The position numbers and the translations under genes are program-made. A stretch of 64,000 nt of DNA from Nereida sp024640765. GTDB lineage: Bacteria > Pseudomonadota > Alphaproteobacteria > Rhodobacterales > Rhodobacteraceae. The notes beneath the pieces are model-generated. The model saw nothing but the letters and a program-made list of their open reading frames with translations, was not told the origin of the DNA and searched no databases. Where the stretch lies: assembly GCA_024640765.1 (NCBI GenBank), contig JAHEEK010000002.1, forward strand, positions 1 through 64,000, in the 5' to 3' direction. Shown one piece after another: positions 7,154-17,274 of this stretch; within the stretch, counting starts at the first letter, position 1, and each line of letters opens with the position of its first letter.

Positions 7154-10100
7154 ATGAGTACACAGCCCCGATTCATCCATCTTCGCACCCACACCGAGTA
7201 CTCTCTTTTGGAGGGGGCTTTGGCGACCAAGAAGCTGCCGCAGATGTGCGCAGACCTTGGGATGCCTGCAGTGGCGGTGACCGATACCAACAACATGTTT
7301 AACGCGCTGGAGGTTTCCGAAGGTGCTATCAAGGCAGGGGTGCAGCCCATCATCGGCTTTCAGGTTGATCTGGAATTTGATCCCGCTCCGTTGGGCGAGC
7401 GGCCCCGCCCCCCTGCGCCGCTGGTATTATTGGCGCAAACCGAGCGCGGCTATGAAAATCTGATGCGCCTCAATACGTGCCTTTATATTGCACATTCGGA
7501 TCAGGTCCCACACGTCACGCTGGATGAGTTGGAACGAAACAGCGCCGATGTGATTTGTCTAACAGGCGGGCCTGATGGGCCGGTTGGGCGCTTGTTGCGC
7601 GCAGGTCAGCAGCCCAAAGCGCAGGCTTTGATGGAACGGTTAAGCGCCATTTTCGCCGATCGTCTTTATGTGGAATTGCAGCGCCATCCCGAAGATGGTG
7701 GTTTGCCCGAGGCCGAGCGGCAGACAGAACGCGGCTTGATCGAAATGGCCTACGGGATGGATATTCCGCTCGTGGCCACAAATGACTGCTACTTTCCCAA
7801 GGCGTCAATGTATGAAGCCCATGACGCGCTTTTGTGTATTGCTGATGGTGCTTATGTGGATCAGCAAGAGCCGCGCCGCCGTTTGACGCCTGAGCATTAT
7901 TTCAAGTCCCAAGCCGAGATGGCAACTCTGTTTGCCGACCTGCCAGAAGCACTTGAGAACACCGTTGAGATCGCCCGCCGCTGCGCGTTTCGCGCCTACA
8001 AGCGCGATCCGATTTTGCCGAAGTTTGCGGATGACGAGATTGAAGAATTGCGCCGTCAATCCAACGAAGGTTTGCAGCAGCGTCTAAAAGTGATTGAGCA
8101 TGCAGACACCGTTGAGGCCTATCAAGAACGTCTCGATTTTGAGCTGGGCATCATTGAGGGCATGGGGTTCCCGGGCTATTTCTTGATCGTTGCGGATTTC
8201 ATCAAATGGGCGAAAAATCACAATATTCCCGTGGGGCCGGGGCGTGGTTCTGGTGCGGGCAGTCTGGTGGCCTATGCGCTAACCATCACGGACCTTGATC
8301 CGCTGCGCTATAGCTTGCTGTTTGAGCGGTTCTTGAACCCTGAACGTGTTAGCATGCCTGACTTTGACATCGACTTTTGCATGGACCGCCGCGAGGAAGT
8401 CATCCGCTACGTCCAAGAGAAATATGGCCGTGACAAAGTAGGCCAGATCATCACGTTTGGTGCGCTTTTGTCTAAGGCAGCGGTGCGCGATATCGGTCGT
8501 GTTTTGCAAATGCCATACGGGCAGGTGGACCGCCTGTCCAAGATGATCCCCGTTGAAGGTGTAAAGCCCGTCAGCATCGAAAAAGCACTGGCTGATGAGC
8601 CGCGTTTGCGTGAAGAGGCCAAGAACGAAGAAGTCGTTGACCGTCTTTTGACTTATGGCCAACAGGTCGAAGGTTTGCTGCGTAATGCATCCACCCACGC
8701 GGCGGGTGTGGTAATTGGAGACAGGCCTCTTGATGCGCTTGTCCCGCTTTACCAAGATCCGCGATCGGACATGCCGGCCACTCAGTTCAATATGAAATGG
8801 GTAGAGCAGGCGGGCTTGGTCAAGTTTGACTTTTTGGGGCTGAAAACCCTGACCGTTGTGCAGAACGCCGTGGACCTGATTTTGAAGTCAGGACGTGATT
8901 TGCACGTCGCGGCAGACGGCGCACAACTTTATGAACCCGCTGAGGGGACGCTGAACGATATCAACGCGATCCCGCTTGATGATCCGGCAAGCTATGATCT
9001 GTATGCCGCCGCCAAAACCGTAGCGGTGTTTCAGGTGGAAAGCTCGGGCATGATGGACGCGCTCAAGCGCATGAAGCCCACGTGTATTGAAGATATTGTT
9101 GCGCTTGTGGCGCTGTACCGTCCTGGCCCGATGGAAAATATCCCGCAGTATTGTGACGTGAAAAACGGCCGTGCTGAGCGTGAGAAGCTGCACCCCACGA
9201 TTGACCATATTCTCGATGAAACCCAAGGCATTATCGTTTACCAAGAGCAGGTTATGCAGATCGCCCAAGAGATGGCGAACTATTCGCTTGGTGGTGCGGA
9301 TTTGCTGCGCCGGGCGATGGGTAAGAAAATTCAAGAAGCGATGGACGCAGAGCGCCCGAAATTCCTTGAGGGTTCAAAGAAAAACGGTGTCGACGCAAAG
9401 AAGGCCACAGAGGTTTGGAACCTTCTGGATAAATTTGCCAACTACGGTTTCAACAAATCCCACGCGGCGGCCTACGCGGTGGTCAGTTATCAAACCGCAT
9501 GGCTGAAGGCGAACCATCCCGTTGAGTTTATGGCCGGTGTTATGAACTGCGATATCCATTTGACGGATAAGCTGGCGGTGTATTTCGAAGAGGTCAAAAA
9601 GGGCCTTAAGCTGGATTATGTCCCGCCTTGTATCAACCGCTCTTTGGCGACGTTCGATGTGCAGGATCAGGCGTTGGTTTATGCGCTTGGCGGGCTGAAG
9701 AATGTGGGCGTTGAGGCGATGCGTCTGATTGAGCAGGGTCGCAAAGTAGACGGGGTTGATAAGTCGTTTGTGACGGTCTTTGATTTTGCCCGCCGCGTTG
9801 ATCTGAAGCGGATTGGTAAGCGCCCGATGGAGATGCTGGCCCGTGCCGGTGCGTTTGATCAATTGGATGCCAACCGCCGCAAAATGTTCGATAGCCTTGA
9901 TGCGCTTGTGGGCTATTCCGCCGCCATTCACGAGCAGCGTGCTTCAAATCAGGTTAGCTTGTTCGGGGAGGCCGGAGACGATTTGCCAGAACCGCGCCTT
10001 AGTCCCGTGTCTGATTGGTTGCCAGCCGAAAAACTGGACGAAGAAGCTAAGGCGATTGGCTTTTATTTGTCAGGTCACCCGCTTGAAGATTATGCCGCTG

Positions 10101-10660
10101 CTCTGAAACGCAAAGGTGTTCTGACCCTTGATGAGGTGACAGAAAAAGCATCATCAGGGGCGTGTATCGCCAAACTTGCAGGCCGCATCAGCGGTGTTCA
10201 GGAGCGTAAGTCAGCCAAGGGCAATCGCTTTGCCTTTGTGCAGCTGTCTGACCCAACGGGTGCTTATGAGACCACAATGTTTAGCGACATGCTTGATAAA
10301 TGCCGTGATCAGCTTTCAACCGGCGCCAAAGTTGTTGTTACCGTTGAGGCCACAATGGAGAGCGAACAGCTCAAGCTTTTGGCCCGCTCGGTCGCGCTCA
10401 TTGATAGCGTGGTGGCAGATGTTGGAGGGGCGGGCCTTAAGGTATTCGTTGCGGACCAGTCTGCTATTCCGACTGTTGCAACGGTGCTGAAAGACGCGCC
10501 GAAAGCGGGCGCTGGCAAAGGACCGATTGTGTTTTGCCTGATGGCAGAGGGCTTACCTGGCGAGGTCGAGATTGATCTGAACCGTGATTTCCCTGTGTCA
10601 CCCCAAATCAAAGGGGCAATTAAGTCGCTACCCGGTGTTTTGACGGTTGAAGATTTCTAG
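7154..10660 (+). CDS. dnaE: DNA polymerase III subunit alpha
   Basis: Replicative polymerase catalytic subunit, 1168 aa from ATG 7154, the expected length for alphaproteobacterial DnaE1. An in-frame upstream ATG at 7091 would add an unconserved leader. Order of domains: PHP domain (start FIHLRTHTEYSLLEGA), palm with GPGRGSGAGSL near residue 361 and catalytic PDFDIDF near 402-408, fingers with RPGPMENIPQY and GYGFNKSHAAAYA-like NYGFNKSHAAAYA, then a beta-clamp binding motif QVSLF near 933, and an OB-fold. It stands alone, transcribed away from the ABC operon. Confidence 0.97.
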   Translation: MSTQPRFIHLRTHTEYSLLEGALATKKLPQMCADLGMPAVAVTDTNNMFNALEVSEGAIKAGVQPIIGFQVDLEFDPAPLGERPRPPAPLVLLAQTERGYENLMRLNTCLYIAHSDQVPHVTLDELERNSADVICLTGGPDGPVGRLLRAGQQPKAQALMERLSAIFADRLYVELQRHPEDGGLPEAERQTERGLIEMAYGMDIPLVATNDCYFPKASMYEAHDALLCIADGAYVDQQEPRRRLTPEHYFKSQAEMATLFADLPEALENTVEIARRCAFRAYKRDPILPKFADDEIEELRRQSNEGLQQRLKVIEHADTVEAYQERLDFELGIIEGMGFPGYFLIVADFIKWAKNHNIPVGPGRGSGAGSLVAYALTITDLDPLRYSLLFERFLNPERVSMPDFDIDFCMDRREEVIRYVQEKYGRDKVGQIITFGALLSKAAVRDIGRVLQMPYGQVDRLSKMIPVEGVKPVSIEKALADEPRLREEAKNEEVVDRLLTYGQQVEGLLRNASTHAAGVVIGDRPLDALVPLYQDPRSDMPATQFNMKWVEQAGLVKFDFLGLKTLTVVQNAVDLILKSGRDLHVAADGAQLYEPAEGTLNDINAIPLDDPASYDLYAAAKTVAVFQVESSGMMDALKRMKPTCIEDIVALVALYRPGPMENIPQYCDVKNGRAEREKLHPTIDHILDETQGIIVYQEQVMQIAQEMANYSLGGADLLRRAMGKKIQEAMDAERPKFLEGSKKNGVDAKKATEVWNLLDKFANYGFNKSHAAAYAVVSYQTAWLKANHPVEFMAGVMNCDIHLTDKLAVYFEEVKKGLKLDYVPPCINRSLATFDVQDQALVYALGGLKNVGVEAMRLIEQGRKVDGVDKSFVTVFDFARRVDLKRIGKRPMEMLARAGAFDQLDANRRKMFDSLDALVGYSAAIHEQRASNQVSLFGEAGDDLPEPRLSPVSDWLPAEKLDEEAKAIGFYLSGHPLEDYAAALKRKGVLTLDEVTEKASSGACIAKLAGRISGVQERKSAKGNRFAFVQLSDPTGAYETTMFSDMLDKCRDQLSTGAKVVVTVEATMESEQLKLLARSVALIDSVVADVGGAGLKVFVADQSAIPTVATVLKDAPKAGAGKGPIVFCLMAEGLPGEVEIDLNRDFPVSPQIKGAIKSLPGVLTVEDF

Positions 10661-10692
10661 GGGTCAACGCCCAACCATTTACCAACTCAAAT

Positions 10693-10902
10693 TTACCAGT
10701 GGGGGGGGCGTTGATCCGCAAGGGGGACTGAGCCGCCTTGGTCAAATTCACGGGCCGCTTCGCGTTCCATCAGCATCTGCGCGCGCCGCTGCAGCACATC
10801 AATGTCGCGGGACTGCTTGGCCACAATATCCGAAAGCTCATCGACGGTTTTCGTCAAATGCGCGATCTTTTCTTCAAGCTGGGTCAGGGTTGGTTGAGTC
10901 AT
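10693..10902 (-). CDS. slyX: SlyX family protein
   Basis: A 69-aa protein with the SlyX pattern (PF04102): a coiled coil of about 50 residues (LEEKIAHLTKTVDELSDIV) ending in the short tail ADQRPPHW, where the P-P-H/P-Y-type ending is characteristic. Function is unknown in general. ATG 10902 fits homologue length; a GTG at 10920 would add six residues. It lies between convergent dnaE and divergent hisS. Confidence 0.85.
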   Translation of the reverse strand: MTQPTLTQLEEKIAHLTKTVDELSDIVAKQSRDIDVLQRRAQMLMEREAAREFDQGGSVPLADQRPPHW

Positions 10903-11009
10903 AGGGGTGACATACGCCACTCATTCGGGAATTGCTACTGTGCGCATGGTTGCCCACGGCAATGCATCGGGGTAAGTGGGCCCTGCATTTCTTTTGGAGG
11001 CCCGCTGTC

Positions 11010-12494
11010 ATGGCCAAAGTGAAAAAACAACCTAAACCAAAGGCGCTCCCGCCCAAAGGTTTCCGCGATTACTTCGGCGCTGAGGTCACAGACCGCGCAC
11101 ATATGTTGGAGCAAATCGCTGGGGTGTATCATCGCTATGGCTTTGATGCGTTGGAAAGCTCTGCGGTGGAAACTGTTGAAGCCCTTGGGAAGTTTTTGCC
11201 AGACGTGGACCGCCCGAACGAAGGTGTGTTTGCTTGGCAAGAAGATGAGGACGCCAATTGGCTGGCGCTGCGCTATGATCTGACGGCACCGCTTGCACGG
11301 GTTTACGCCCAACACCGCAACGATTTGCCGACGCCTTACCGCCGCTATGCGATGGGACCTGTGTGGCGCAATGAAAAGCCGGGCCCGGGCCGCTACCGTC
11401 AGTTTTATCAATGTGATGCGGACACAGTTGGAACGGCGTCAATGGCCGCTGATGCAGAGATTTGCGCGCTTTTGTCAGATACGCTTGAGGCCGTGGGTAT
11501 CCCGCGCGGCGACTACATCGTGCGCGTGAACAACCGCAAAGTTCTGAACGGTGTGATGGAAGTTGCTGGTCTTGCTGGTGACGACAAAACTTCTGAACGC
11601 GGCATTGTTTTGCGCGCCATCGATAAATTGGACCGGCTTGGCGTTGAAGGCGTGCGCGCTTTGCTTGGGGCAGGGCGCGAAGATGCGTCAGGTGATTTTA
11701 CCAAAGGTGCGGGGCTTGATGACGCCGCAGCCGATGTGGTGATGGGCTTCATGGACGCCAAACGTACCACGGGCCGTGAGACAACTGCGCGGCTGCGCGA
11801 GTTGGTTGCGGGCTCTGAAGTTGGGCTACAAGGTGTGGACGAGCTTGAGACAATTGCGGATCTGCTCGAAGCGGGCGGATACGGTGCTGACCGCATTGAA
11901 CTGGATCCGGCGGTTGTGCGTGGTCTGGGTTATTACACCGGCCCCGTTTTTGAAGCTGAGCTGACATTTGAAATTCTGGACGAAAAAGGCCGTCCCCGCC
12001 AATTCGGCTCTGTGGCAGGTGGTGGTCGGTACGACGATCTGGTCAAGCGTTTCACAGGCCAAGAAGTACCGGCTGTGGGTGTTTCAATTGGCGTTGACCG
12101 TCTGTTGGCGGCGCTGCGCGAAAAGGGTCGCATGACAGCAACGCACGCAGGTCCGGTTGTTGTGACTGTGATGGACCGCGACCGTCTTGCGGATTACCAA
12201 TCTATGGTGACCGAACTGCGCAATGCTGGCATTCGCGCCGAGATGTTCATGGGCAACCCCAAGAACTTTGGCAACCAGCTGAAATACGCAGATAAGCGCG
12301 CCAGCCCATGTGCGGTGATCCAAGGCAGCGACGAGGCAGACAACGGCATCGTTCAAATCAAAGACCTGATCCTTGGGGCCAAGCTTGCCGAAAACGCGAC
12401 GTTGGATGAATGGCGTGACCGTCCGCAACAATTCGAAGTGCCGCGCGATCAGTTGGTCGCCAAAGTGCGCGAGATTATCGAAAGCAATTCATAA
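11010..12494 (+). CDS. hisS: Histidine--tRNA ligase
   Basis: Class II aminoacyl-tRNA synthetase that charges tRNA-His, 494 aa. ATG 11010 follows TTGGAGG by 9 nt. Motif 1 region begins at KGFRDYFG, motif 2 is GPGRYRQFYQCD, the histidine-A motif appears as VVRGLGYYTGPVFEAEL, and a C-terminal anticodon-binding domain follows (VVVTVMDRDRLADYQ onward). The lysine-rich N-terminus (MAKVKKQPKPKALPPKGF) is typical of the long alphaproteobacterial form. It is first in a tight operon with hisZ and hisG (TAATG junction). Confidence 0.96.
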   Translation: MAKVKKQPKPKALPPKGFRDYFGAEVTDRAHMLEQIAGVYHRYGFDALESSAVETVEALGKFLPDVDRPNEGVFAWQEDEDANWLALRYDLTAPLARVYAQHRNDLPTPYRRYAMGPVWRNEKPGPGRYRQFYQCDADTVGTASMAADAEICALLSDTLEAVGIPRGDYIVRVNNRKVLNGVMEVAGLAGDDKTSERGIVLRAIDKLDRLGVEGVRALLGAGREDASGDFTKGAGLDDAAADVVMGFMDAKRTTGRETTARLRELVAGSEVGLQGVDELETIADLLEAGGYGADRIELDPAVVRGLGYYTGPVFEAELTFEILDEKGRPRQFGSVAGGGRYDDLVKRFTGQEVPAVGVSIGVDRLLAALREKGRMTATHAGPVVVTVMDRDRLADYQSMVTELRNAGIRAEMFMGNPKNFGNQLKYADKRASPCAVIQGSDEADNGIVQIKDLILGAKLAENATLDEWRDRPQQFEVPRDQLVAKVREIIESNS

Positions 12495-13570
12495 TGGTTG
12501 AAAAAGCAGCTTCACGCGCGCTGGCTCAGGGGCTTTTGGCCCAATTTGAACGGGCGGGCGCACAGCTTGTCGAAGCCGATATTTTGCAGCCTGCGGATTT
12601 GTTGTTGGACCTTTACGGCGAAGATATTCGCGCGCGTGCTTACACCACATCGGACCCGCTGCGCGGCGAGCAAATGCTGCGTCCCGATTTCACTGTGCCT
12701 GTTGTCCAGATGCACATGGACGGCGGGGCAGAGCCTGCACGCTATGCCTACATGGGCGAAGTTTTTCGCCGTCAAGACACGGATGCGGAACGTGCCTGTG
12801 AGTATATGCAAGTGGGCTACGAGGCTTTTGACCGCGACGCCGCTGCAGCCGATGCTGAGGTTTTCGGCCTATTCAGTCGCGTGCTCGCCCCTTACGGTTT
12901 GGCCGCAGTAACAGGCGACATTGGTCTGGTGACGGCAGCGGTGCAGTCCCTTAACACAAGCGCGCGGCGCAAAGCGGCGCTGATGCGTCACGTCTGGCGG
13001 CCGCGCCGTTTCAGACAGCTTCTTGAACGTTATAGCGGCGCACTTCCTGTTAGCGATGCGCGTGCGAAACTACTTAGCTCTGACCAGCCGTTCAAAAACG
13101 TAGGGCCGTTAATCGGCAAACGTTCGGCTGCACAGATCGAGGCACGCCTTGATGTGCTACGCCAAGATGCGGCCACGGCGCCCATTGGTGCCGGTGAGGT
13201 TGAGTTGCTTAACGCGTTGCTTAATTTGCGTGAGACATGCCCTAATGCGCTTTCCGCACTGCGTGATTTTGCCGTTGATTTCCCTCTTCTTGCACCGGCT
13301 GTTCAGCAATTTGATGCCCGCCTTGATGCTTTGTATACCGCAGGTGTCGGTGTCGATGACTTACCGTTCGAGGCAAGTTTCGGGCGCACATCAATGGAAT
13401 ACTATGATGGTTTTGTCTTCGGGTTTCGTTCAACGTCACGTCTGGATTTGCCACCCATCGCAACAGGTGGTCGCTATGATGCGCTGACGGAACGGTTGGG
13501 CAACGGACGAACTATTCCTGCAGTCGGCGGTGTCATCCGTCCGGGGCTTTTGTTGGAGGTCGCGCAATGA
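12494..13570 (+). CDS. hisZ: ATP phosphoribosyltransferase regulatory subunit HisZ
   Basis: Paralogue of the HisRS catalytic core without the anticodon-binding domain, 358 aa. It forms the hetero-octamer with short HisG and gives histidine feedback inhibition at the first step of histidine synthesis. LRPDFTVPVVQMHM and YMGEVFRRQD correspond to HisRS motif regions; the C-terminus keeps FGRTSMEYYDGFVFGF and TGGRYDALTERLG. The start shares one base with the hisS stop and the end overlaps hisG by 4 nt, consistent with a 1:1 complex being co-translated. Confidence 0.95.
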   Translation: MVEKAASRALAQGLLAQFERAGAQLVEADILQPADLLLDLYGEDIRARAYTTSDPLRGEQMLRPDFTVPVVQMHMDGGAEPARYAYMGEVFRRQDTDAERACEYMQVGYEAFDRDAAAADAEVFGLFSRVLAPYGLAAVTGDIGLVTAAVQSLNTSARRKAALMRHVWRPRRFRQLLERYSGALPVSDARAKLLSSDQPFKNVGPLIGKRSAAQIEARLDVLRQDAATAPIGAGEVELLNALLNLRETCPNALSALRDFAVDFPLLAPAVQQFDARLDALYTAGVGVDDLPFEASFGRTSMEYYDGFVFGFRSTSRLDLPPIATGGRYDALTERLGNGRTIPAVGGVIRPGLLLEVAQ

Positions 13571-14268
13571 TCAAGTTGGGTGTGCCGTCCAAAGGGCGCT
13601 TGATGGAAAACACGTTTGATTGGTTTGGAAAGCGGGGCGTGACACTGTCGCGTTCTGGCGCTGAGCGGGAGTACGCGGGCCAAGTTGAGGGCGTTGAGGG
13701 ACTTGAGTTGGTTCTATTGTCGGCGGGCGAAATCCCCCGTGAACTGGCCGCCGGCCGCATCAATCTTGGGGTTACGGGCAGTGATCTGGTGCGTGAAAAG
13801 CTGGCGAATTGGGACACCCACGTCAGCGAGTTAGCTTTGCTTGGGTTTGGCCATGCCGATCTGATTATTGCGGTGCCAGACGTGTGGGTCGATGTTGAGA
13901 CACTTGATGATCTGGATGCTGTCGCGGCGCAATTTCGGGCTGACCACGGCCATCGTTTGCGGATTGCGACCAAATACCACCGGCTTGTGCGCGAACACCT
14001 TCGCGATACCGGTGTTGCGGACTACCAACTGGTAGATAGCCAAGGCGCCACAGAAGGCACAGTTAAGAACGAGACGGCCGAGGCTGTTGCCGACATTACT
14101 TCAACGGGTGAAACACTTCGGGCGAACCACTTGCGGGTGTTGTCGGGTGAGCCGGTGCACCGGTCTCAGGCCACGCTCTTTAGATCCCTAAGTGCACCGA
14201 TGACCAAAGCGGACCGCGCGAACCTTGCTCAGCTTGTGAATGTGCTGGGGCTGCAGGACGCGCGCTAG
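13567..14268 (+). CDS. hisG: ATP phosphoribosyltransferase catalytic subunit, short form
   Basis: Transfers phosphoribosyl from PRPP to ATP, the first step of histidine synthesis. At 233 aa it is the short HisG(S) form, which lacks the C-terminal regulatory domain and depends on HisZ. Visible: KLGVPSKGRLMENTF at the N-terminus, GVTGSDLV, and the PRPP-binding segment with EGTVKNETAEAVADI followed by STGETLRANHL. Overlaps hisZ by ATGA. Confidence 0.96.
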   Translation: MIKLGVPSKGRLMENTFDWFGKRGVTLSRSGAEREYAGQVEGVEGLELVLLSAGEIPRELAAGRINLGVTGSDLVREKLANWDTHVSELALLGFGHADLIIAVPDVWVDVETLDDLDAVAAQFRADHGHRLRIATKYHRLVREHLRDTGVADYQLVDSQGATEGTVKNETAEAVADITSTGETLRANHLRVLSGEPVHRSQATLFRSLSAPMTKADRANLAQLVNVLGLQDAR

Positions 14269-14288
14269 CCCGCGCATTTAGTTGCGAG

Positions 14289-14720
14289 TCAACGCACGCC
14301 AATGTCGGCCAATGCAGCGCTTAGGTCCGCTGGCAGCGCCTCTTCATTTGCGCGGGCATCCGACAGGTCAGCCGGACTATCTTCTGGTTTAAGGTATCGC
14401 CAGCCTTGGAATGGTCGCTTGAGGGCGGTTTCCGTCCGGTGCATTTCAGGATCGACAACAATGGCGCAGCGGCGAATGCCATCATCGGCGATATATTCAT
14501 CAAGGCGCAAAATACGTTGCCGGCACTGGATAACACCTTTGATCACCCAAAAGATTGAGCCGCCATTGAGGATTTCTTCCTCACGTTTCGGCCACATACG
14601 GGTAATGTGCTGCGGTTTATTATCGCGGGTGCGCGCGCGGGGCAGGGCCTGCCAAGCCAGTAATTGTTCAACGTTTTCAGTTCCAACTGATAGTTTGATT
14701 AAATTAATTATCTTTTCCAC
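14289..14720 (-). CDS. DUF1489 family protein
   Basis: A 143-aa protein of a conserved alphaproteobacterial family without known function. Family hallmarks are INLIKLSVGTENVEQLLAWQ near the start, HITRMWPKREEEILNGGS, WVIKGVIQCRQRIL and RRPFQGWRYLKPEDSP-like PFQGWRYLKPED near the end. The start is taken as GTG 14720 because GAGGGT lies 6 nt upstream; an upstream in-frame TTG at 14747 has no ribosome-binding site. It converges with hisG and diverges from nrdJ, so its promoter lies within or near 14720-14820. Confidence 0.85.
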   Translation of the reverse strand: MEKIINLIKLSVGTENVEQLLAWQALPRARTRDNKPQHITRMWPKREEEILNGGSIFWVIKGVIQCRQRILRLDEYIADDGIRRCAIVVDPEMHRTETALKRPFQGWRYLKPEDSPADLSDARANEEALPADLSAALADIGVR

Positions 14721-14820
14721 AGGCCGACCCTCAAAATTATCAATCAATGGTAGTAGAAATCAGTGCACCATCAAGCTATTGTGTGGGTCTGCCATTGAAC
14801 ATCGAAATAGGAAACCCGCT

Positions 14821-17082
14821 ATGAGCCGATTCACTGCCCCCATTGCTGAGCAAATTTGGGACATGAAATACCGTTTCAAGGAAGCTGATGGAACACCCAT
14901 CGATACCACTGTCGAGGACACGTGGCGCCGGATTGCGCGCTCGCTCGCGTCGGTAGAAAAGGACCCCGCCCATTGGGAGGAGCGGTTCTACAGCGCGCTT
15001 GAGGATTTCAAATATCTGCCAGCGGGCCGCATTACTGCTGGTGCCGGAACGGAGCGGTCTGTTACGTTGTTCAACTGTTTTGTTATGGGCACGATCCCTG
15101 ACAGTATGGGCGGCATTTTTGAGATGCTCAAAGAAGCAGCGCTGACGATGCAGCAAGGCGGTGGCATCGGGTACGACTTTTCCACCATTCGTCCCAAAGG
15201 TGCTGGTGTGAAGGGTGTGGCGGCAGATGCTTCAGGCCCCCTTTCGTTCATGGATGTGTGGGATGCGATGTGCCGCACAATTATGTCCGCAGGCTCGCGC
15301 CGTGGTGCGATGATGGCGACAATGCGTTGTGACCACCCCGATATCGAAGACTTTATTACGGCAAAATCCGATGCGGCGCGTTTGCGGATGTTCAATGTTT
15401 CCGTTTTGATCACTGACCCCTTCATGGAGGCAGTAAAGGCGGGCTCAACTTGGGATCTCAAATTCGATGGCGTGACGCATAAAACGGTTAACGCCCGCGA
15501 GCTGTGGGACCAAATCATGCAGTCCACGTATGATTACGCAGAGCCCGGTGTTATCTTTATCGACCGCATCAATGCGATGAATAACCTCAATTATTGTGAA
15601 AGCATCGCAGCCACCAACCCATGTGGTGAACAGCCACTGCCACCCTATGGCGCGTGTTTGCTTGGCTCGATCAACATGGCCAAATTGGTTGAGAACGCTT
15701 TTGAAGAGGGCGCGCATCTTGATGTTGCCAAAATGACAGAGCTGGTCGCGACCGCTGTGCGCATGATGGACAACGTCGTGGACGCATCACGCTTCCCGCT
15801 TGAGGCACAGGCGCAAGAGGCCCAAGCTAAGCGCCGCATCGGCCTTGGTGTGACAGGTCTTGCGGATGCGCTGTTGATGGTTGGTCTACGCTACGGCTCC
15901 GTTGAGGCGGCTGAGCAAACAGACGCATGGATGAAAGCCATCGCAAACGCGTCCTATATGGCATCTGTCGATCTGGCCAAAGAGAAGGGTGCGTTCCCGC
16001 TCTTTGATGCGGACAAATACTTGGCCAGCGGCGCAATGGCGACCATGGACAAAGAAGTCACAGATGCCATTCGCAAGCACGGTATTCGTAACGCGCTTCT
16101 GACATCCATCGCGCCAACAGGCACCATCAGCCTTTACGCGGGTAACGTGTCATCAGGCATCGAGCCGGTGTTTGCTTATGCTTACAAACGTAAGGTTTTG
16201 CAGAAAGACGGCAGCCGTACCGAAGAAGAAGTGGTGGATTACGCAGTACAGATGTGGCGCGAAAAGTTCGGCGATGCTGAGCTGCCCGACTATTTCGTTA
16301 ACGCACAAACACTTGCGCCGCTTGATCACGTTCGGATGCAATCTGCGGCTCAAAAGTGGATCGACAGCTCGATTTCCAAGACCATCAACTGCCCAGAAGA
16401 CATCAGTTTTGAGGCATTCAAGGAAGTCTACATGGAAGCGTGGGACACGGGCTGTAAGGGCTGCACAACCTACCGTCCAAATGATGTGACAGGTTCTGTG
16501 CTGTCTGTTTCGGAAAGCAGCGAAAGCGCGCCCGAGGCGGATACCGGTGCGGACGTTGTGTACCTGTCAGAGCCGCTTGACCGCCCACAAGAGCTTGAAG
16601 GCACAACTTATAAGTTGAAATGGCCCGACAGCGAGCACGCGATCTACATCACCGTCAATGACGTGATGGTTGGCCAGCAACGCCGTCCGTTTGAAGTGTT
16701 TATCAACTCCAAAAATATGGAGCATTTCGCATGGACAGTTGCACTTACACGCATGATCTCGGCGGTCTTCCGTCGTGGCGGAGATGTGTCGTTTGTTGTT
16801 GAAGAACTGAAAGCAGTCTTTGACCCGCGCGGTGGTGCATGGATTAAAGGCCGTTATGTTCCTTCAATTTTGGCGGCGATCGGTCAAGTGATCGAAAAGC
16901 ATATGATCTCTATCGGCATGATCGAAAGTGAGGGCATGGGCCTCAAAAGCGATCCGCAGCAACAAGTCGTGAACCTGCACGAAAGCCGCGGAAAAGCCTG
17001 CCCAAGCTGTGGTCAATACAGCCTGCAAATGCGCGAAGGCTGCATGACCTGCTCCGACTGCGGTCACTCAAAGTGTGGCTAG
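14821..17082 (+). CDS. nrdJ: Adenosylcobalamin-dependent ribonucleoside-diphosphate reductase (class II)
   Basis: Makes deoxyribonucleotides without oxygen dependence, using a radical from coenzyme B12. The 753-aa protein starts at ATG 14821 (AGGAAA 7 nt upstream); a longer open frame to 14302 is only the opposite strand of the DUF1489 gene. Visible: FNCFVMGTIPDSMGGIF, the TMQQGGGIGYDFS loop, and the active-site block with NPCGEQ (about 266-271). The C-terminus has two Cys pairs and a CxxC tail (CPSCGQ, CMTCSDCG) that act as metal binding and as redox shuttle. No NrdR box or cobalamin riboswitch was recognised in the short upstream gap. Confidence 0.95.
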   Translation: MSRFTAPIAEQIWDMKYRFKEADGTPIDTTVEDTWRRIARSLASVEKDPAHWEERFYSALEDFKYLPAGRITAGAGTERSVTLFNCFVMGTIPDSMGGIFEMLKEAALTMQQGGGIGYDFSTIRPKGAGVKGVAADASGPLSFMDVWDAMCRTIMSAGSRRGAMMATMRCDHPDIEDFITAKSDAARLRMFNVSVLITDPFMEAVKAGSTWDLKFDGVTHKTVNARELWDQIMQSTYDYAEPGVIFIDRINAMNNLNYCESIAATNPCGEQPLPPYGACLLGSINMAKLVENAFEEGAHLDVAKMTELVATAVRMMDNVVDASRFPLEAQAQEAQAKRRIGLGVTGLADALLMVGLRYGSVEAAEQTDAWMKAIANASYMASVDLAKEKGAFPLFDADKYLASGAMATMDKEVTDAIRKHGIRNALLTSIAPTGTISLYAGNVSSGIEPVFAYAYKRKVLQKDGSRTEEEVVDYAVQMWREKFGDAELPDYFVNAQTLAPLDHVRMQSAAQKWIDSSISKTINCPEDISFEAFKEVYMEAWDTGCKGCTTYRPNDVTGSVLSVSESSESAPEADTGADVVYLSEPLDRPQELEGTTYKLKWPDSEHAIYITVNDVMVGQQRRPFEVFINSKNMEHFAWTVALTRMISAVFRRGGDVSFVVEELKAVFDPRGGAWIKGRYVPSILAAIGQVIEKHMISIGMIESEGMGLKSDPQQQVVNLHESRGKACPSCGQYSLQMREGCMTCSDCGHSKCG

Positions 17083-17115
17083 CCAAGTCTAGAGGGGCAT
17101 TTTTTGTGTATTGCG

Positions 17116-17150
17116 AAACACCCGCGGTGATGCTGCGGGTGTTTTTTATT
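17116..17150 (+). terminator. Terminator of nrdJ
   Basis: AAACACCCGC (17116-17125) pairs with GCGGGTGTTT (17135-17144), followed by a T-rich tract TTTTATTTT. It sits 34 nt after the nrdJ stop. Confidence 0.9.
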
Positions 17151-17274
17151 TTGGCACCGGATTTGCTGTTGAAGGTGGACGTTTGATAATCACCCACATC
17201 CCGCAAGAACTGGGTCGCATTCTGCTGCACCATGCCGTTAGATAGCAATGTAAATACTCATTACAGGTGCTTTG

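Noticed and set aside
14302..14820. N-terminal extension of nrdJ of about 173 codons
   Set aside because: It is the reverse complement of the DUF1489 gene, which has clear family motifs; nrdJ homology begins at ATG 14821.
14748..14820. Cobalamin riboswitch or NrdR box for nrdJ
   Set aside because: The gap is too short for a cobalamin riboswitch, and no acaCwAtATaTwGtgt-like box pair was found.
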